Shown piece by piece: positions 17,765 through 26,353 of a stretch of DNA of 64,000 nt (within the stretch, counting starts at the first letter, position 1; every line of letters begins with the position of its first letter). The position numbers were made by a program, and so were the translations under genes. Source of the stretch: CAVUMR01 sp963742715 (GTDB lineage: Bacteria; Actinomycetota; Actinomycetes; Mycobacteriales; Micromonosporaceae); assembly GCA_963742715.1 (NCBI GenBank), contig CAVUMR010000002.1, positions 186,001 through 250,000 on the forward strand, given 5' to 3'. A model generated the notes under the pieces. The model did no database searches, was not told the DNA's origin, and saw nothing but the letters and a program-made list of their open reading frames with translations.

Positions 17765-18322
17765 TCAGTTGGCCGTGCCGTACCGACCCCGGTGGAACAC
17801 TAGCGGCTCGCGGGTCGGGTCTGTTCCGAGCCCGAGCACCCGGCCGAGCGCCATGTCGTGGTCGCCGGTCGGGGCCACCGCCTCGATGGCGCAGTCGATC
17901 CAGGCGACCACCCCGCCGAGCAGCGGTGCCCCGGAGTGCGGTGCGGGTGCCCAGTCGAGGTTGCGGAACCGGTCCGCGCCGGGCGTGGCGAACAGTCGCG
18001 CCACCGGTGCCTGGTCGGCGGCCAGTACGTTCACGCAGAACCGGCCGCTGTGCCGGATGGCCGACCAGGCGCGGGACCGCTGGGCAGGGAAGAAGCAGAC
18101 CAGTGGAGGATCGAGCGATACCGAGGTGAACGAGTTGACCGACAGCCCGACCGGGTTGCTGTGCCCCGAGGCGGTGATCACGGTGACGCCGGTCGGGAAA
18201 TGTCCGAGCACCCGGCGGTACTCCATCGGCTCGACCACGGCTCCGACCGCCCGGCCGGCCGGCCGGAGCGGGGCTGGATAGCCTTCCTCGATCGTCGACT
18301 CCTCGGTTCGCCGCGGCTGCAC
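17765..18322 (-). CDS. Flavin reductase family protein
   Basis: A 185-residue FMN-binding split-barrel protein: YRRVLGHFPTGVTVIT, then GLSVNSFTSVSLDPPLVCF and GRFCVNVLA, and a C-terminal PLVFHRGRYG. Members reduce flavin with NAD(P)H for partner monooxygenases. GTG at 18322 has GGAGG about 10 bases upstream and is preferred to the far upstream ATG. No partner oxygenase is next to it; the nearest redox gene is the divergent MDR oxidoreductase at 18577. Confidence 0.88.
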   Translation of the reverse strand: MQPRRTEESTIEEGYPAPLRPAGRAVGAVVEPMEYRRVLGHFPTGVTVITASGHSNPVGLSVNSFTSVSLDPPLVCFFPAQRSRAWSAIRHSGRFCVNVLAADQAPVARLFATPGADRFRNLDWAPAPHSGAPLLGGVVAWIDCAIEAVAPTGDHDMALGRVLGLGTDPTREPLVFHRGRYGTAN

Positions 18323-18576
18323 TAGGCCTGGCCTCCATCCGTGAACGTCGGCGGTGTCCGGCCCCTCCGGCAAGTCACCCGTTGGATGTCGGTGGACGGA
18401 GCACAGGGCCATTCTGGCTGAAACGTCGCGCTATGGCTTCCCCACGGGTCCATCGTTTCGTGGGCTGTTCGCGGAACGGGGTCCCGCCGTCGCGCTGTGT
18501 CTCCCGCCGGGAGCGCGGTCCCGGGTAGGTGATCAGCCACTCTGCCAGCCTTTCGATCGCCTGTTAGCGTGCGCAC

Positions 18577-19545
18577 ATGCGTGCCGCGTACGCCACCCGC
18601 ATCAGTCCTGACGATCCGTTGGCCGGTCTGGAGATCGGAGAGCGGCCGGACCCCGAGGCGGAGGACGGCTGGGCGGTGGTCGACGTACTGGCCAGCTCGC
18701 TCAACCACCATGATCTGTGGTCACTTCGCGGCGTGGGGCTGGCCGAGGACCGGCTACCGATGATCCTCGGGTGCGACGCGGCCGGTACCGGCCCCGATGG
18801 TGTACCGGTCGTCGTGCATTCGGTGGTCGGCGATACCGGCGATACCGGGGACGAGACCCTCGACGCCAAGCGCAGCCTGCTCTCCGAGCGGTACCAGGGC
18901 ACGCTCGCCACGAAGGTGACGGTGCCGGCGCGCAACCTGGTACCCAAGCCGGAGCAACTGACCTTCGCGGAGGCCGCCTGCCTGCCGACGGCCTGGCTCA
19001 CCGCGTACCGGATGCTCACTACCAAGGGACGGCTGCCCGAGGGCGGCAGCGTGCTCGTCCAGGGCGCCGGCGGGGGAGTGTCCACCGCCGCGGTGGTGCT
19101 GGCCAAGGCGCTCGGAGCCCGGGTGTACGCGACGAGCCGGGACCCGGGCAAGCGGGAGCGGATCGCCAGCCTGGGCGCGGAGGCCTGCGAGTCGGGTGCC
19201 CGGCTGCCCGAGCGGGTCGACGTGGTGATCGAGACGGTCGGCGAACCCACCTTCGAGCACTCGATGAAGGCGGCCAAGCCCGGTGGGCGGATCGTGGTGT
19301 CCGGCGCGACCGCCGGGCATCTGCCGGCCGTGGACCTGCGCCGGGTCTTCTTCCTGCAACTGGAGATCGTCGGCAGCACCATGGGTACCCGGGACGAGCT
19401 CGCCGCGCTGCTCGCGCTGTGTGCCGAGCGGGGCATCCGGCCGGTGATCGACTCGGAGTACGGGCTGTCCGAGGCGCGGGACGCGTTCGCCCGGCTGGAG
19501 TCCGGCGAGATCTTCGGCAAGGTGGTCCTCGACCACACCCGCTAG
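18577..19545 (+). CDS. MDR-family zinc-binding-type oxidoreductase (quinone reductase-like)
   Basis: A 322-residue medium-chain dehydrogenase/reductase. The GroES-like half holds SSLNHHDLWSLRG and LGCDAAGTG; the NAD(P) half holds VLVQGAGGGVSTAAVVLAKALG and GGRIVVSGATAG. The cysteines that bind structural zinc in alcohol dehydrogenases are missing, so it is closer to quinone oxidoreductase or crotonyl reductase-like members. It may reduce quinones or enals with NADPH; the substrate is unknown. It ends 16 bases before a 33-bp tandem repeat. Confidence 0.9.
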   Translation: MRAAYATRISPDDPLAGLEIGERPDPEAEDGWAVVDVLASSLNHHDLWSLRGVGLAEDRLPMILGCDAAGTGPDGVPVVVHSVVGDTGDTGDETLDAKRSLLSERYQGTLATKVTVPARNLVPKPEQLTFAEAACLPTAWLTAYRMLTTKGRLPEGGSVLVQGAGGGVSTAAVVLAKALGARVYATSRDPGKRERIASLGAEACESGARLPERVDVVIETVGEPTFEHSMKAAKPGGRIVVSGATAGHLPAVDLRRVFFLQLEIVGSTMGTRDELAALLALCAERGIRPVIDSEYGLSEARDAFARLESGEIFGKVVLDHTR

Positions 19546-19560
19546 CCCGCTGTCACGCCC

Positions 19561-19741
19561 ACGACCAGCGGCGTTACCGCGGCGGGCCTGCCCACGACCA
19601 GCGGCGTTACCGCGGCGGGCCTGCCCACGACCAGCGGCGTTACCGCGGCGGGCCTGCCCACGACCAGCGGCGTTACCGCGGCGGGCCTGCCCACGACCAG
19701 CGGCGTTACCGCGGCGGGCCTGCCCATGACCAGCGGCGTTA
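19561..19741. repeat. 33-bp tandem repeat between convergent genes
   Basis: Copies begin at 19561, 19594, 19627, 19660, 19693 and 19726. The first five are near identical; the sixth is partial and carries the MFS stop codon. Each unit has a TAA in the MFS reading frame on the minus strand. Confidence 0.95.
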
Positions 19742-21109
19742 CCGCTGCTTGCGGCTCCCGATCGGCGTGGGCAGGTCCTCGGCGGTACTGACCGGCCGTG
19801 GCGTCGGCAGGTCCTCGGCGACCGCCACCGGCTGTGGCGCCGGGCGGCCCACCCCGTTCTGTTCCGGCGTGAGGTGCCGGCCGAGCCGCGCCATCGCGAC
19901 AGCGCTCAGCAGGCAACCGCCCACGCACACCGTCACCCAGGCAGTGGCCAGTCCGGCGCCGAGCAGGATTCCGGCCATCGCCGGACCGGCGATGCCCGCC
20001 ACCGTCCAGGTCATCGTGGACAGGGCGTTGTACCGGCCGCGGACGCGCTCGTCGGCGAGATCGTTGACGATCGCCGGCATGACCGGTGCCCAGATGGTCT
20101 CCGCCGCGCCGAATACCGCGAGTCCCACCACCACGCACAGGATCGCCAGCCAGCCCGGTACGGCCAGGCCGGACAGCGCGACGACGGCCCACGCGCACCC
20201 CCAGATCAGGCCGCAGAACCCGAGCGCGCGGCTGCGTCGCCGGCCCTCCAGCAGTCGCAGCGTGACGAGCTGACCGACCACGATGACCGCGGTGTTGGCC
20301 CCGAACGCCCACCCGATGGCTCGCGCGGGTACCTCGGCCTGCTGTACCGCGTACGCGGTGAAGCCGGACTCGATCTGCGCGTACGAGCAGATCAGCAGCA
20401 GGGTCGCCACGCCGACGACCTTGAGCAGGGTGCGGTCGGCCAGCACCACCCGCCAGCCGGGCTGCGGTCCGGTGTCCGCGTCCGGCTCCGGTTGGTACAG
20501 GCCGGCTGACCGGGGCATGAGCAGCAGCACGACGATGTACCCGAGATAGCTGACCGCGTCGATCAGGTACAGCCGCTCGAAGGTGACCGGGCGGTCCAGG
20601 TCGACCAGCGTCGACGCGACCAGACCGCCGAGGCCGAGACCGGCGTTCAGCAGCATGAACTGCAGCCCGAATGCCCGCTGCCGGCCCTGCTCGGGCACCA
20701 GTCGGGTCAGTAGAGCGGACGACGCCGGCCAGATCGCGCAGCCCATGACCGCCACCAGGGTCGCGACGAGCCAGGCGTCCCGCAGGTTGTGGATGGTGGC
20801 GACCAGCGCCATGCCGGCGGCCTCGCCGGCCAGCCCGGCGGCGAGCACGAGCCGCGGTCCGAACCGGTCGATCAATGTGCCGACCAGCGGTGACACGCCC
20901 AGGCTGACCACGCCCATCCAGGCCAGCACCAGTCCGATCGCGGTGGTCGGCAGATCCCGGACAACCGTGAGATAGACGAACAGGAAGGGGATGGACAGGC
21001 CACTGCCCACCGCGGACAGTGCGATACCGATGAACTGCCGGCGGGCCAGCGGCGGAAGCTCACGCCAGCCCGTGCGGCTCGACCTGGATTCGGTGGCTGC
21101 GGTGGTCAT
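19739..21109 (-). CDS. MFS transporter, probable drug exporter
   Basis: A 456-residue protein with twelve predicted membrane segments in two bundles of six. The loop 2-3 motif reads GTLIDRFGPRLVLAAGL, close to the MFS motif GxLxDRxGRR. The second half has LADERVRGRYNAL. The C-terminal tail contains a small VAEDLPTPRPVSTAEDLPTP duplication and runs into a DNA tandem repeat. It is most like multidrug or metabolite exporters; the substrate cannot be told. Possible control sites lie in the 22-bp direct repeats and a GTTCGTGAAC palindrome upstream. Confidence 0.9.
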   Translation of the reverse strand: MTTAATESRSSRTGWRELPPLARRQFIGIALSAVGSGLSIPFLFVYLTVVRDLPTTAIGLVLAWMGVVSLGVSPLVGTLIDRFGPRLVLAAGLAGEAAGMALVATIHNLRDAWLVATLVAVMGCAIWPASSALLTRLVPEQGRQRAFGLQFMLLNAGLGLGGLVASTLVDLDRPVTFERLYLIDAVSYLGYIVVLLLMPRSAGLYQPEPDADTGPQPGWRVVLADRTLLKVVGVATLLLICSYAQIESGFTAYAVQQAEVPARAIGWAFGANTAVIVVGQLVTLRLLEGRRRSRALGFCGLIWGCAWAVVALSGLAVPGWLAILCVVVGLAVFGAAETIWAPVMPAIVNDLADERVRGRYNALSTMTWTVAGIAGPAMAGILLGAGLATAWVTVCVGGCLLSAVAMARLGRHLTPEQNGVGRPAPQPVAVAEDLPTPRPVSTAEDLPTPIGSRKQR

Positions 21110-21668
21110 CGCGCCGATCCTGGCAGGCGGGTACGACGACCCGCGAAGGGTTTACCCGCGTCCCAGCCCACGCGGTTCGTGAACGTACGGAGCTGCCCTG
21201 CCGTGACCTGGAGCCCGTCCGACGCGACCGGCGATGGGCCCCTACCGGTGGGTGGCAAGGCCCCTACGGACAGTCGGTTAGGTCCCTATTGATACGCGGC
21301 TAGGTCCCTATATTTCCGGATCCGTCACCCTACCGGCCGGCTCGCGCGCACTTGCCGGAAACGATCGTGCGAACACGGGTGCAGTCTGCGTGTAGGCACT
21401 AGTTGTAGCTGGCGAACTACACAGCGTCATGGCATGATTGGTTCGCGTCAACAGCAAGACCCTGTCCGAGAGGAGGGGGCGCAAGGCCCATCGGGGAGCC
21501 GCGGGCCAGCCGGATCGATCAAGACTTGCTCACACGGGGTCGACTCGAACCGGCGGCCCGATCGGAGCGGAGAAATCCGATCCGGTGTCCCAGCTGGAGT
21601 TGGCGGCCCGGCTGGATCCAGCAAGGGAGCGGCATGCACTGGCGGCCCGGCCGGTACGACCGGCGAGG
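21110..21668. other. Gap upstream of the MFS gene
   Basis: About 560 bases hold a GTTCGTGAAC palindrome (21174-21183), four 22-bp direct repeats, and a TAGTT/AACTA inverted repeat near 21400-21420. Short frames in 21434-21745 have no ribosome site or recognisable product. Confidence 0.5.
21237..21324. promoter_or_regulatory. Four 22-bp phased direct repeats upstream of the MFS gene
   Basis: The core GG(C/T)CCCTA(C/T) begins at 21237, 21259, 21281 and 21303, exactly 22 bases apart, which is two helical turns. Between cores only the last bases (GG(C/T)TA) are kept. They lie 130-215 bases before the MFS start. This looks like an array of protein-binding sites; binding is inferred. Confidence 0.5.
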
Positions 21669-21848
21669 TTAGTCCTCGTCGACGTCGTCCAGCCGGGCCA
21701 GCCAGGTGGCCAACCGCTCCACCGGTACCTCGAACTCCGGATTGAGGTCCACGAAGTCCCGCAGCCGTTCGGCCAACCAGGCGAACGTGACCTCGTCCTC
21801 GCCGCGCCGGTTCGTCAGCTCCTCGATACCGCGGTCGGTGAAGTACAT
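21669..21848 (-). CDS. DUF6104 family small protein
   Basis: A 59-residue acidic protein, MYFTDRGIEELTNRRG at the start and VPVERLATWLARLDD near the end, matching the DUF6104 family of actinomycetes. It starts 4 bases after the kgd stop on the same strand, so the two are co-transcribed and probably coupled. No function is established. The tight link suggests a role with the 2-oxoglutarate enzyme, which is inference. Confidence 0.88.
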   Translation of the reverse strand: MYFTDRGIEELTNRRGEDEVTFAWLAERLRDFVDLNPEFEVPVERLATWLARLDDVDED

Positions 21849-21852
21849 CCGG

Positions 21853-24800
21853 CTACTTGTCCGAGGTCGGCAGGGCGGCCGCGAGCAGCGCCTCCTGCTC
21901 CCACCCGTGCACCTTCGTCGACCCCGCGGCGGGCGCCGCCGCCGGCGGCCGCGAAATCCGCCGCAGCCGTACGCCCTCCAGGTGCTCGAGCAGGTTGAGC
22001 GCGATGAACGACCAGGCGCCCTGGTTCGCCGGCTCCTCCTGGATCCAGACGAAGTCCTCGGCGTTCGGGTACTGCGCCAGCGCCGCCCGGGTCTCCTCCA
22101 CCGGCAGCGGGTACAGCTGCTCGAGCCGGATCAGGGCGGTGTCGGTGGTACCGCGTTCCTCCCGCGCCTGCAACAGGTCGTAGTAGACCTTGCCGGTACA
22201 CAGCAGCACGCGCTTGACCTGCTGCGCGTCCAGCGCCCGGCCGGCCACGCCCGGGTCCGGGAGTACCGGCGCGAACGTACCGTTGCTGAAGTCCTCGACC
22301 GGCGAGACACACAACTTGTGCCGCAGCAGGGACTTGGGCGTGAACACCACCAGCGGCTTCTTCTTCGGCGACAGCGCCTGCCGGCGGAGCAGGTGGAAGT
22401 AGTTCGCCGGTGTGGTCGGGATCGCCACCCGCATGTTGTCCTCGGCGCACAACTGCAGGTACCGCTCGGGACGGCCGGAGGTGTGGTCCGGGCCCTGACC
22501 CTCGTGGCTGTGCGGCAGCAGCAGCGTCACGCTGGACCGCTGCCCCCACTTCGCCTCACCGGCCGAGATGAACTCGTCCACGATCGACTGGGCGCCGTCG
22601 GCGAAGTCGCCGAACTGGGCCTCCCAGAGCACCAGCACGTCCGGGTTCTCCACCGAGTACCCGTAGTCGAAGCCCATCGCGGCGAACTCGCTCAGCAGCG
22701 AGTCGTACACCCAGAATCGGGCCTGGTCGTCGGACAGGTTGGACAGCGGCGCGTACTCGGCGCCGGTGGCGTGGTCGACCACGACCGAGTGCCGCTGGAC
22801 GAACGTGCCGCGCCGGGAGTCCTGGCCGGACAGCCGGATCGGTACGCCCTGGACGAGCAGCGTGCCGAACGCGATCAGCTCGCCCATGGCCCAGTCGACC
22901 GGACCCTCGGCGGCCATCTTGGCGCGCCGTTCGAGCAGCTTGCGGATCCGCGGATGCGGCACGAACAGGTCCGGCAGGTTCAGGTGCGCCTCGCCGATCC
23001 TGCGTACCACCGCCGGGTCGGCCAGCGTCTCGACCGCCGGCTCGGTCTCCGGCTGCCGGGACCGGGGCGCCCGGGTCGGCGTCGACGCGGCCTCCTTGGT
23101 GGCCCGGAACACTCCTTCGAGCTGCTCGTGGAAGTCCCGCAGCGCCTCTTCGGCGTCGGACAGCGAGATGTCGCCGCGGCCGATCAGCTCTTCGGTGTAC
23201 AGCTTCCGGACGCTGCGCTTGGCATCGATGATCCGGTACATCAGCGGTTGCGTCATCGACGGGTCGTCGCCCTCGTTGTGCCCGCGCCGGCGGTAGCAGA
23301 CCATGTCGATCACGACGTCCTTGTTGAACGCCTGCCGGTACTCGAACGCCAGCCGGGCGACCCGTACACATGCCTCCGGGTCGTCGCCGTTGACGTGGAA
23401 GATCGGTGCCTGGATCATCCGCGCGACGTCGGTGCAGTACAGGCTGGACCGGGAGTAGTCCGGCGCGGTGGTGAAGCCGACCTGGTTGTTCACGACCACG
23501 TGCAGCGTGCCGCCGGTGCGGTAACCCCGGAGCTGGGACAGGTTCAGCGTCTCGGCCACCACGCCCTGGCCGGCGAACGCGGCGTCGCCGTGCACCAGCA
23601 CCGGGAGCACCGTGTACCCCTCGAGCTTGAGGTCGATGCGGTCCTGCTTGGCCCGCACGATTCCCTCGAGTACCGGGTCGACCGCCTCCAGGTGGCTCGG
23701 GTTGGCTACCACGCTCACCGTGCTCGCGTGCTCGCCGTCCGGGGTGGTGAACTTCCCGGTCGAGCCGAGGTGGTACTTGACGTCACCCGAGCCCTGCGCG
23801 GACTTCGGGTCGATGTACCCCTCGAACTCGGAGAAGATCTTCTCGTACGGCTTGCCGACGATGTTGGCCAGTACGTTCAGCCGGCCGCGGTGCGCCATGC
23901 CGATGACGACCTCGTCCATGCCGGTGGTCGCCGACGCCTGCAGTACCTCGTCCAGCAGCGGGATCAGCGTCTCGCCGCCTTCGAGCGAGAACCGGCGCTG
24001 CCCGACGTACTTGGTCTGCAGGAACGTCTCGAACGCCTCGGCCGCGTTCAGCCGGTTGAGCACGTGCTTCTGGTGTTCGACCGGCGGCTTCTCGTGCCGG
24101 CGCTCGACCCGCTCCTGCAGCCAGCGCCGCTCCTCCGGGTCCTGGATGTGCATGTACTCGACGCCGATCCGCCGGCAGTACGAGTCGCGCAGCACGCCCA
24201 GGATGTCGCGCAGCTTCATGGTCTGCTGACCGGCGAAGCCGCCCACCGGGAAGGTCCGGTCCAGGTCCCACAGCGTCAACCCGTGCTGGAGGATGTCCAG
24301 GTCGGGGTGCTTGCGGATGCGGAACTCGAGCGGGTCGGTGTCCGCCATCAGGTGGCCGCGCACCCGGTACGAGTGGATCAGCTCGATCACCCGGGCGTTC
24401 TTGTCGATCTCGCCCTCGTGCGTGACGGCCGCGTCGCGTACCCACCGGACCGGCTCGTACGGCAGCCGCAGCGAGGTGAACACCTCGTCGTAGAAGCCGT
24501 CCTCGCCGAGCAGCAGCTGGTGGATCCGCTTGAGGAACTCGCCGGACTGCGCGCCCTGGATGATCCGGTGGTCGTACGTCGAGGTGAGCGTGATGATCTT
24601 CGACACGGCGAGCCGGGCGAGCGTCTCGTCGGACATGCCGGAGTACTCCGCCGGGTACTCCATCGCGCCGACGCCGATGATCGTGCCCTGGCCGGAGAGC
24701 AGCCGCGGCATCGAGTGCACGGTGCCGATACCGCCCGGGTTTGTCAGCGAGATCGTGGTACCGGAGTAGTCGTCCATGGTCAGCTCGTTGCGCCGGGCGC

Positions 24801-26016
24801 GGCGTACCACGTCCTCGTACGCGGTCCAGAACTGCCGGAAGTCGAGCGTCTCGGCGCGCTTGATGCTCGGTACCACCAGGGTGCGGGTGCCATCCGACTT
24901 GACCAGGTCGATGGCCAGCCCGAGGTTGACGTGTTCCGGCGTGACCAGGGCCGGCTTGCCGTCGACCATCGCGTACGAGTTGTTCATCTCCGGGTGCGTG
25001 CGCAGCGCCTTGACCACCGCGTACCCGATGAGATGGGTGAAACTGATCTTGCCGCCCCGGCCACGGGACAGATGGTTGTTGATCACGATCCGGTTGTCCG
25101 CGAGCAGCTTCGCCGGCGCCGCGCGCACGCTCGTCGCGGTCGGTACCGCGAGTGAGGCGTCCATGTTCGCGGCGATCCGCGCGGCCACCCCGCGCAACTG
25201 CATCCGCTTGGTGCCGTCCTCGCCCTGCTTGTCGCCGGCTGCGCTGGTCTGCTTGCCGGCGGTCTGCTTGGCGTCGGTCTGCTTGGCGTCGGCGGCCTTG
25301 CCGGCCGGCTTGGTCTCGGCTGGCTTGCTGTCTGCTGGTTTGGCGGCGGCCTTGTCGCCGGCCGGCTTGGTGCCGGCGGTGCTGGTTGCCTTGTTGTCAA
25401 TCGCGGCCTTGTCGCCTACGGCGGCCTTGTCGCCTACCGCGGGCTTGTCGCCTACCGCGGCCTTGTCGCTGGTCGCGGCCTTGCCGGCGGACTGTGCCGG
25501 CGCCGCGTTGCCCGATCCGGTGGCCGGCCCGGGCGTCGGCTGCGCCGTTGTCGTGCTGTTCGCCGGCCGGGTGGCCGTGGCGCTGGGCTGGGCCGCGCCG
25601 GTCTTCGCCGCGCCGGCCCCGGAAGCCCCGTCGGCGGTGGCCGGAGCGGTCCCGCCGGTCTTGGTGTCGGTTGCCTGATTGTCGGTTGCCTGGTTGTCGG
25701 TTGCCTGGTCGCGGCTGGCCTGCGGGTCGCCGGCCTTGGTGTCGCCGGCCGTGGTGTTGACGGCCTTGGTGTCGCCCGCCTTGGTGTCGCCGGTGCCGTC
25801 CGGGCTGATGGTCGGCCGGTAGTCGGCGAAGAAGTCATGCCACGCGGGATCCACGCTCGAGGGGTCGGCGACGTACCGCTGGTACATCTCCTCGACCATC
25901 CACTCGTTTGGTCCGAATCCCGCCAGCAAGCTCGTTTCCGAGCTGTCTGAACGACCGTCCGGGTCGGGAGTCGTCCCAGCACCCGGCCGGTTCGGAGAAT
26001 TCGTCTGCGTCGACAC
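21853..26016 (-). CDS. kgd: Multifunctional 2-oxoglutarate metabolism enzyme (Kgd/OdhA type)
   Basis: About 1387 residues, compared with about 1230 in mycobacterial Kgd. Order: N-terminal helix (FGPNEWMVEEMYQRYVAD), a long linker, a truncated SucB-type acyltransferase domain with the DHRIIQGAQSGEF catalytic motif, then the E1 thiamine diphosphate part (GMAHRGRLNVLAN, VNGDDPEACVRVARLAFEY, CYRRRGHNEGDDPS). It decarboxylates 2-oxoglutarate and, with lipoyl E2, works in the 2-oxoglutarate dehydrogenase complex. The extra length comes from a linker rich in GDTKA, DNQAT and GDKAAV repeats. GTG at 26016 (VSTQTNSPN) matches the usual start; the frame is open to 26052. Confidence 0.95.
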   Translation of the reverse strand: MSTQTNSPNRPGAGTTPDPDGRSDSSETSLLAGFGPNEWMVEEMYQRYVADPSSVDPAWHDFFADYRPTISPDGTGDTKAGDTKAVNTTAGDTKAGDPQASRDQATDNQATDNQATDTKTGGTAPATADGASGAGAAKTGAAQPSATATRPANSTTTAQPTPGPATGSGNAAPAQSAGKAATSDKAAVGDKPAVGDKAAVGDKAAIDNKATSTAGTKPAGDKAAAKPADSKPAETKPAGKAADAKQTDAKQTAGKQTSAAGDKQGEDGTKRMQLRGVAARIAANMDASLAVPTATSVRAAPAKLLADNRIVINNHLSRGRGGKISFTHLIGYAVVKALRTHPEMNNSYAMVDGKPALVTPEHVNLGLAIDLVKSDGTRTLVVPSIKRAETLDFRQFWTAYEDVVRRARRNELTMDDYSGTTISLTNPGGIGTVHSMPRLLSGQGTIIGVGAMEYPAEYSGMSDETLARLAVSKIITLTSTYDHRIIQGAQSGEFLKRIHQLLLGEDGFYDEVFTSLRLPYEPVRWVRDAAVTHEGEIDKNARVIELIHSYRVRGHLMADTDPLEFRIRKHPDLDILQHGLTLWDLDRTFPVGGFAGQQTMKLRDILGVLRDSYCRRIGVEYMHIQDPEERRWLQERVERRHEKPPVEHQKHVLNRLNAAEAFETFLQTKYVGQRRFSLEGGETLIPLLDEVLQASATTGMDEVVIGMAHRGRLNVLANIVGKPYEKIFSEFEGYIDPKSAQGSGDVKYHLGSTGKFTTPDGEHASTVSVVANPSHLEAVDPVLEGIVRAKQDRIDLKLEGYTVLPVLVHGDAAFAGQGVVAETLNLSQLRGYRTGGTLHVVVNNQVGFTTAPDYSRSSLYCTDVARMIQAPIFHVNGDDPEACVRVARLAFEYRQAFNKDVVIDMVCYRRRGHNEGDDPSMTQPLMYRIIDAKRSVRKLYTEELIGRGDISLSDAEEALRDFHEQLEGVFRATKEAASTPTRAPRSRQPETEPAVETLADPAVVRRIGEAHLNLPDLFVPHPRIRKLLERRAKMAAEGPVDWAMGELIAFGTLLVQGVPIRLSGQDSRRGTFVQRHSVVVDHATGAEYAPLSNLSDDQARFWVYDSLLSEFAAMGFDYGYSVENPDVLVLWEAQFGDFADGAQSIVDEFISAGEAKWGQRSSVTLLLPHSHEGQGPDHTSGRPERYLQLCAEDNMRVAIPTTPANYFHLLRRQALSPKKKPLVVFTPKSLLRHKLCVSPVEDFSNGTFAPVLPDPGVAGRALDAQQVKRVLLCTGKVYYDLLQAREERGTTDTALIRLEQLYPLPVEETRAALAQYPNAEDFVWIQEEPANQGAWSFIALNLLEHLEGVRLRRISRPPAAAPAAGSTKVHGWEQEALLAAALPTSDK
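25255..25795 (-). repeat. Coding repeats in the Kgd linker
   Basis: Several in-frame repeats (GDTKA, DNQAT, VGDKAA, DAKQT) fill the linker between the N-terminal helix and the acyltransferase domain. Confidence 0.8.
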
Positions 26017-26353
26017 GGCCGCCATCGCCTCTTCCACCGCGGATCTACCCACAACGTCCGGCGTTCCAGGCTACGCGCCGGTGTCGACTGGTACGTCACC
26101 GCCCGCGTACGCGTATGGGTCTACCAGAGAACTTGCCGGGAGACACAGAAGTGCCGCCGATCCCGACCGGGACCGGCGGCACTTCCGTACTCGATTCTCA
26201 GCCTCTCGACCTCTCGACCGAGGCCGCCGCAACGTCTGTCAACTGGCGTCTGGTCAGCCGATGTCGCTGGTCAGTTGGCTTCTGGTCAGCTGGTGTCGCT
26301 GGTCAGCTGAGGTCGCTTGTCGGGCGGCGGCGCGTCCTAGCTGATGTCACCTG
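26017..26353. other. Gap between kgd and the ABC permease
   Basis: It holds the kgd promoter region, a strong hairpin at 26148-26185, and loose tandem copies of a sequence like gtcgctggtcagctg (26240-26350). No gene is seen. Confidence 0.5.
26148..26185. terminator. Hairpin, possible terminator of the ABC exporter operon
   Basis: GAAGTGCCGCCG (26148-26159) pairs perfectly with 26174-26185, and TCCC/GGGA extends the stem inside. It lies 170 bases after the permease stop on the minus strand. There is no T-run, so it may be a factor-independent terminator of the actinomycete type or only a stable hairpin. Confidence 0.45.

Noticed and set aside
21434..21745. Small gene upstream of the DUF6104 gene
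   Set aside because: No ribosome site, no recognisable product, and the frame runs into the opposite DUF6104 gene.
21706..25155. An 1149-codon open frame on the plus strand opposite kgd
   Set aside because: It is an antisense shadow of a real, motif-rich gene. Its translation is Arg/Gly/Val-rich with no domain, as expected in high G+C DNA.
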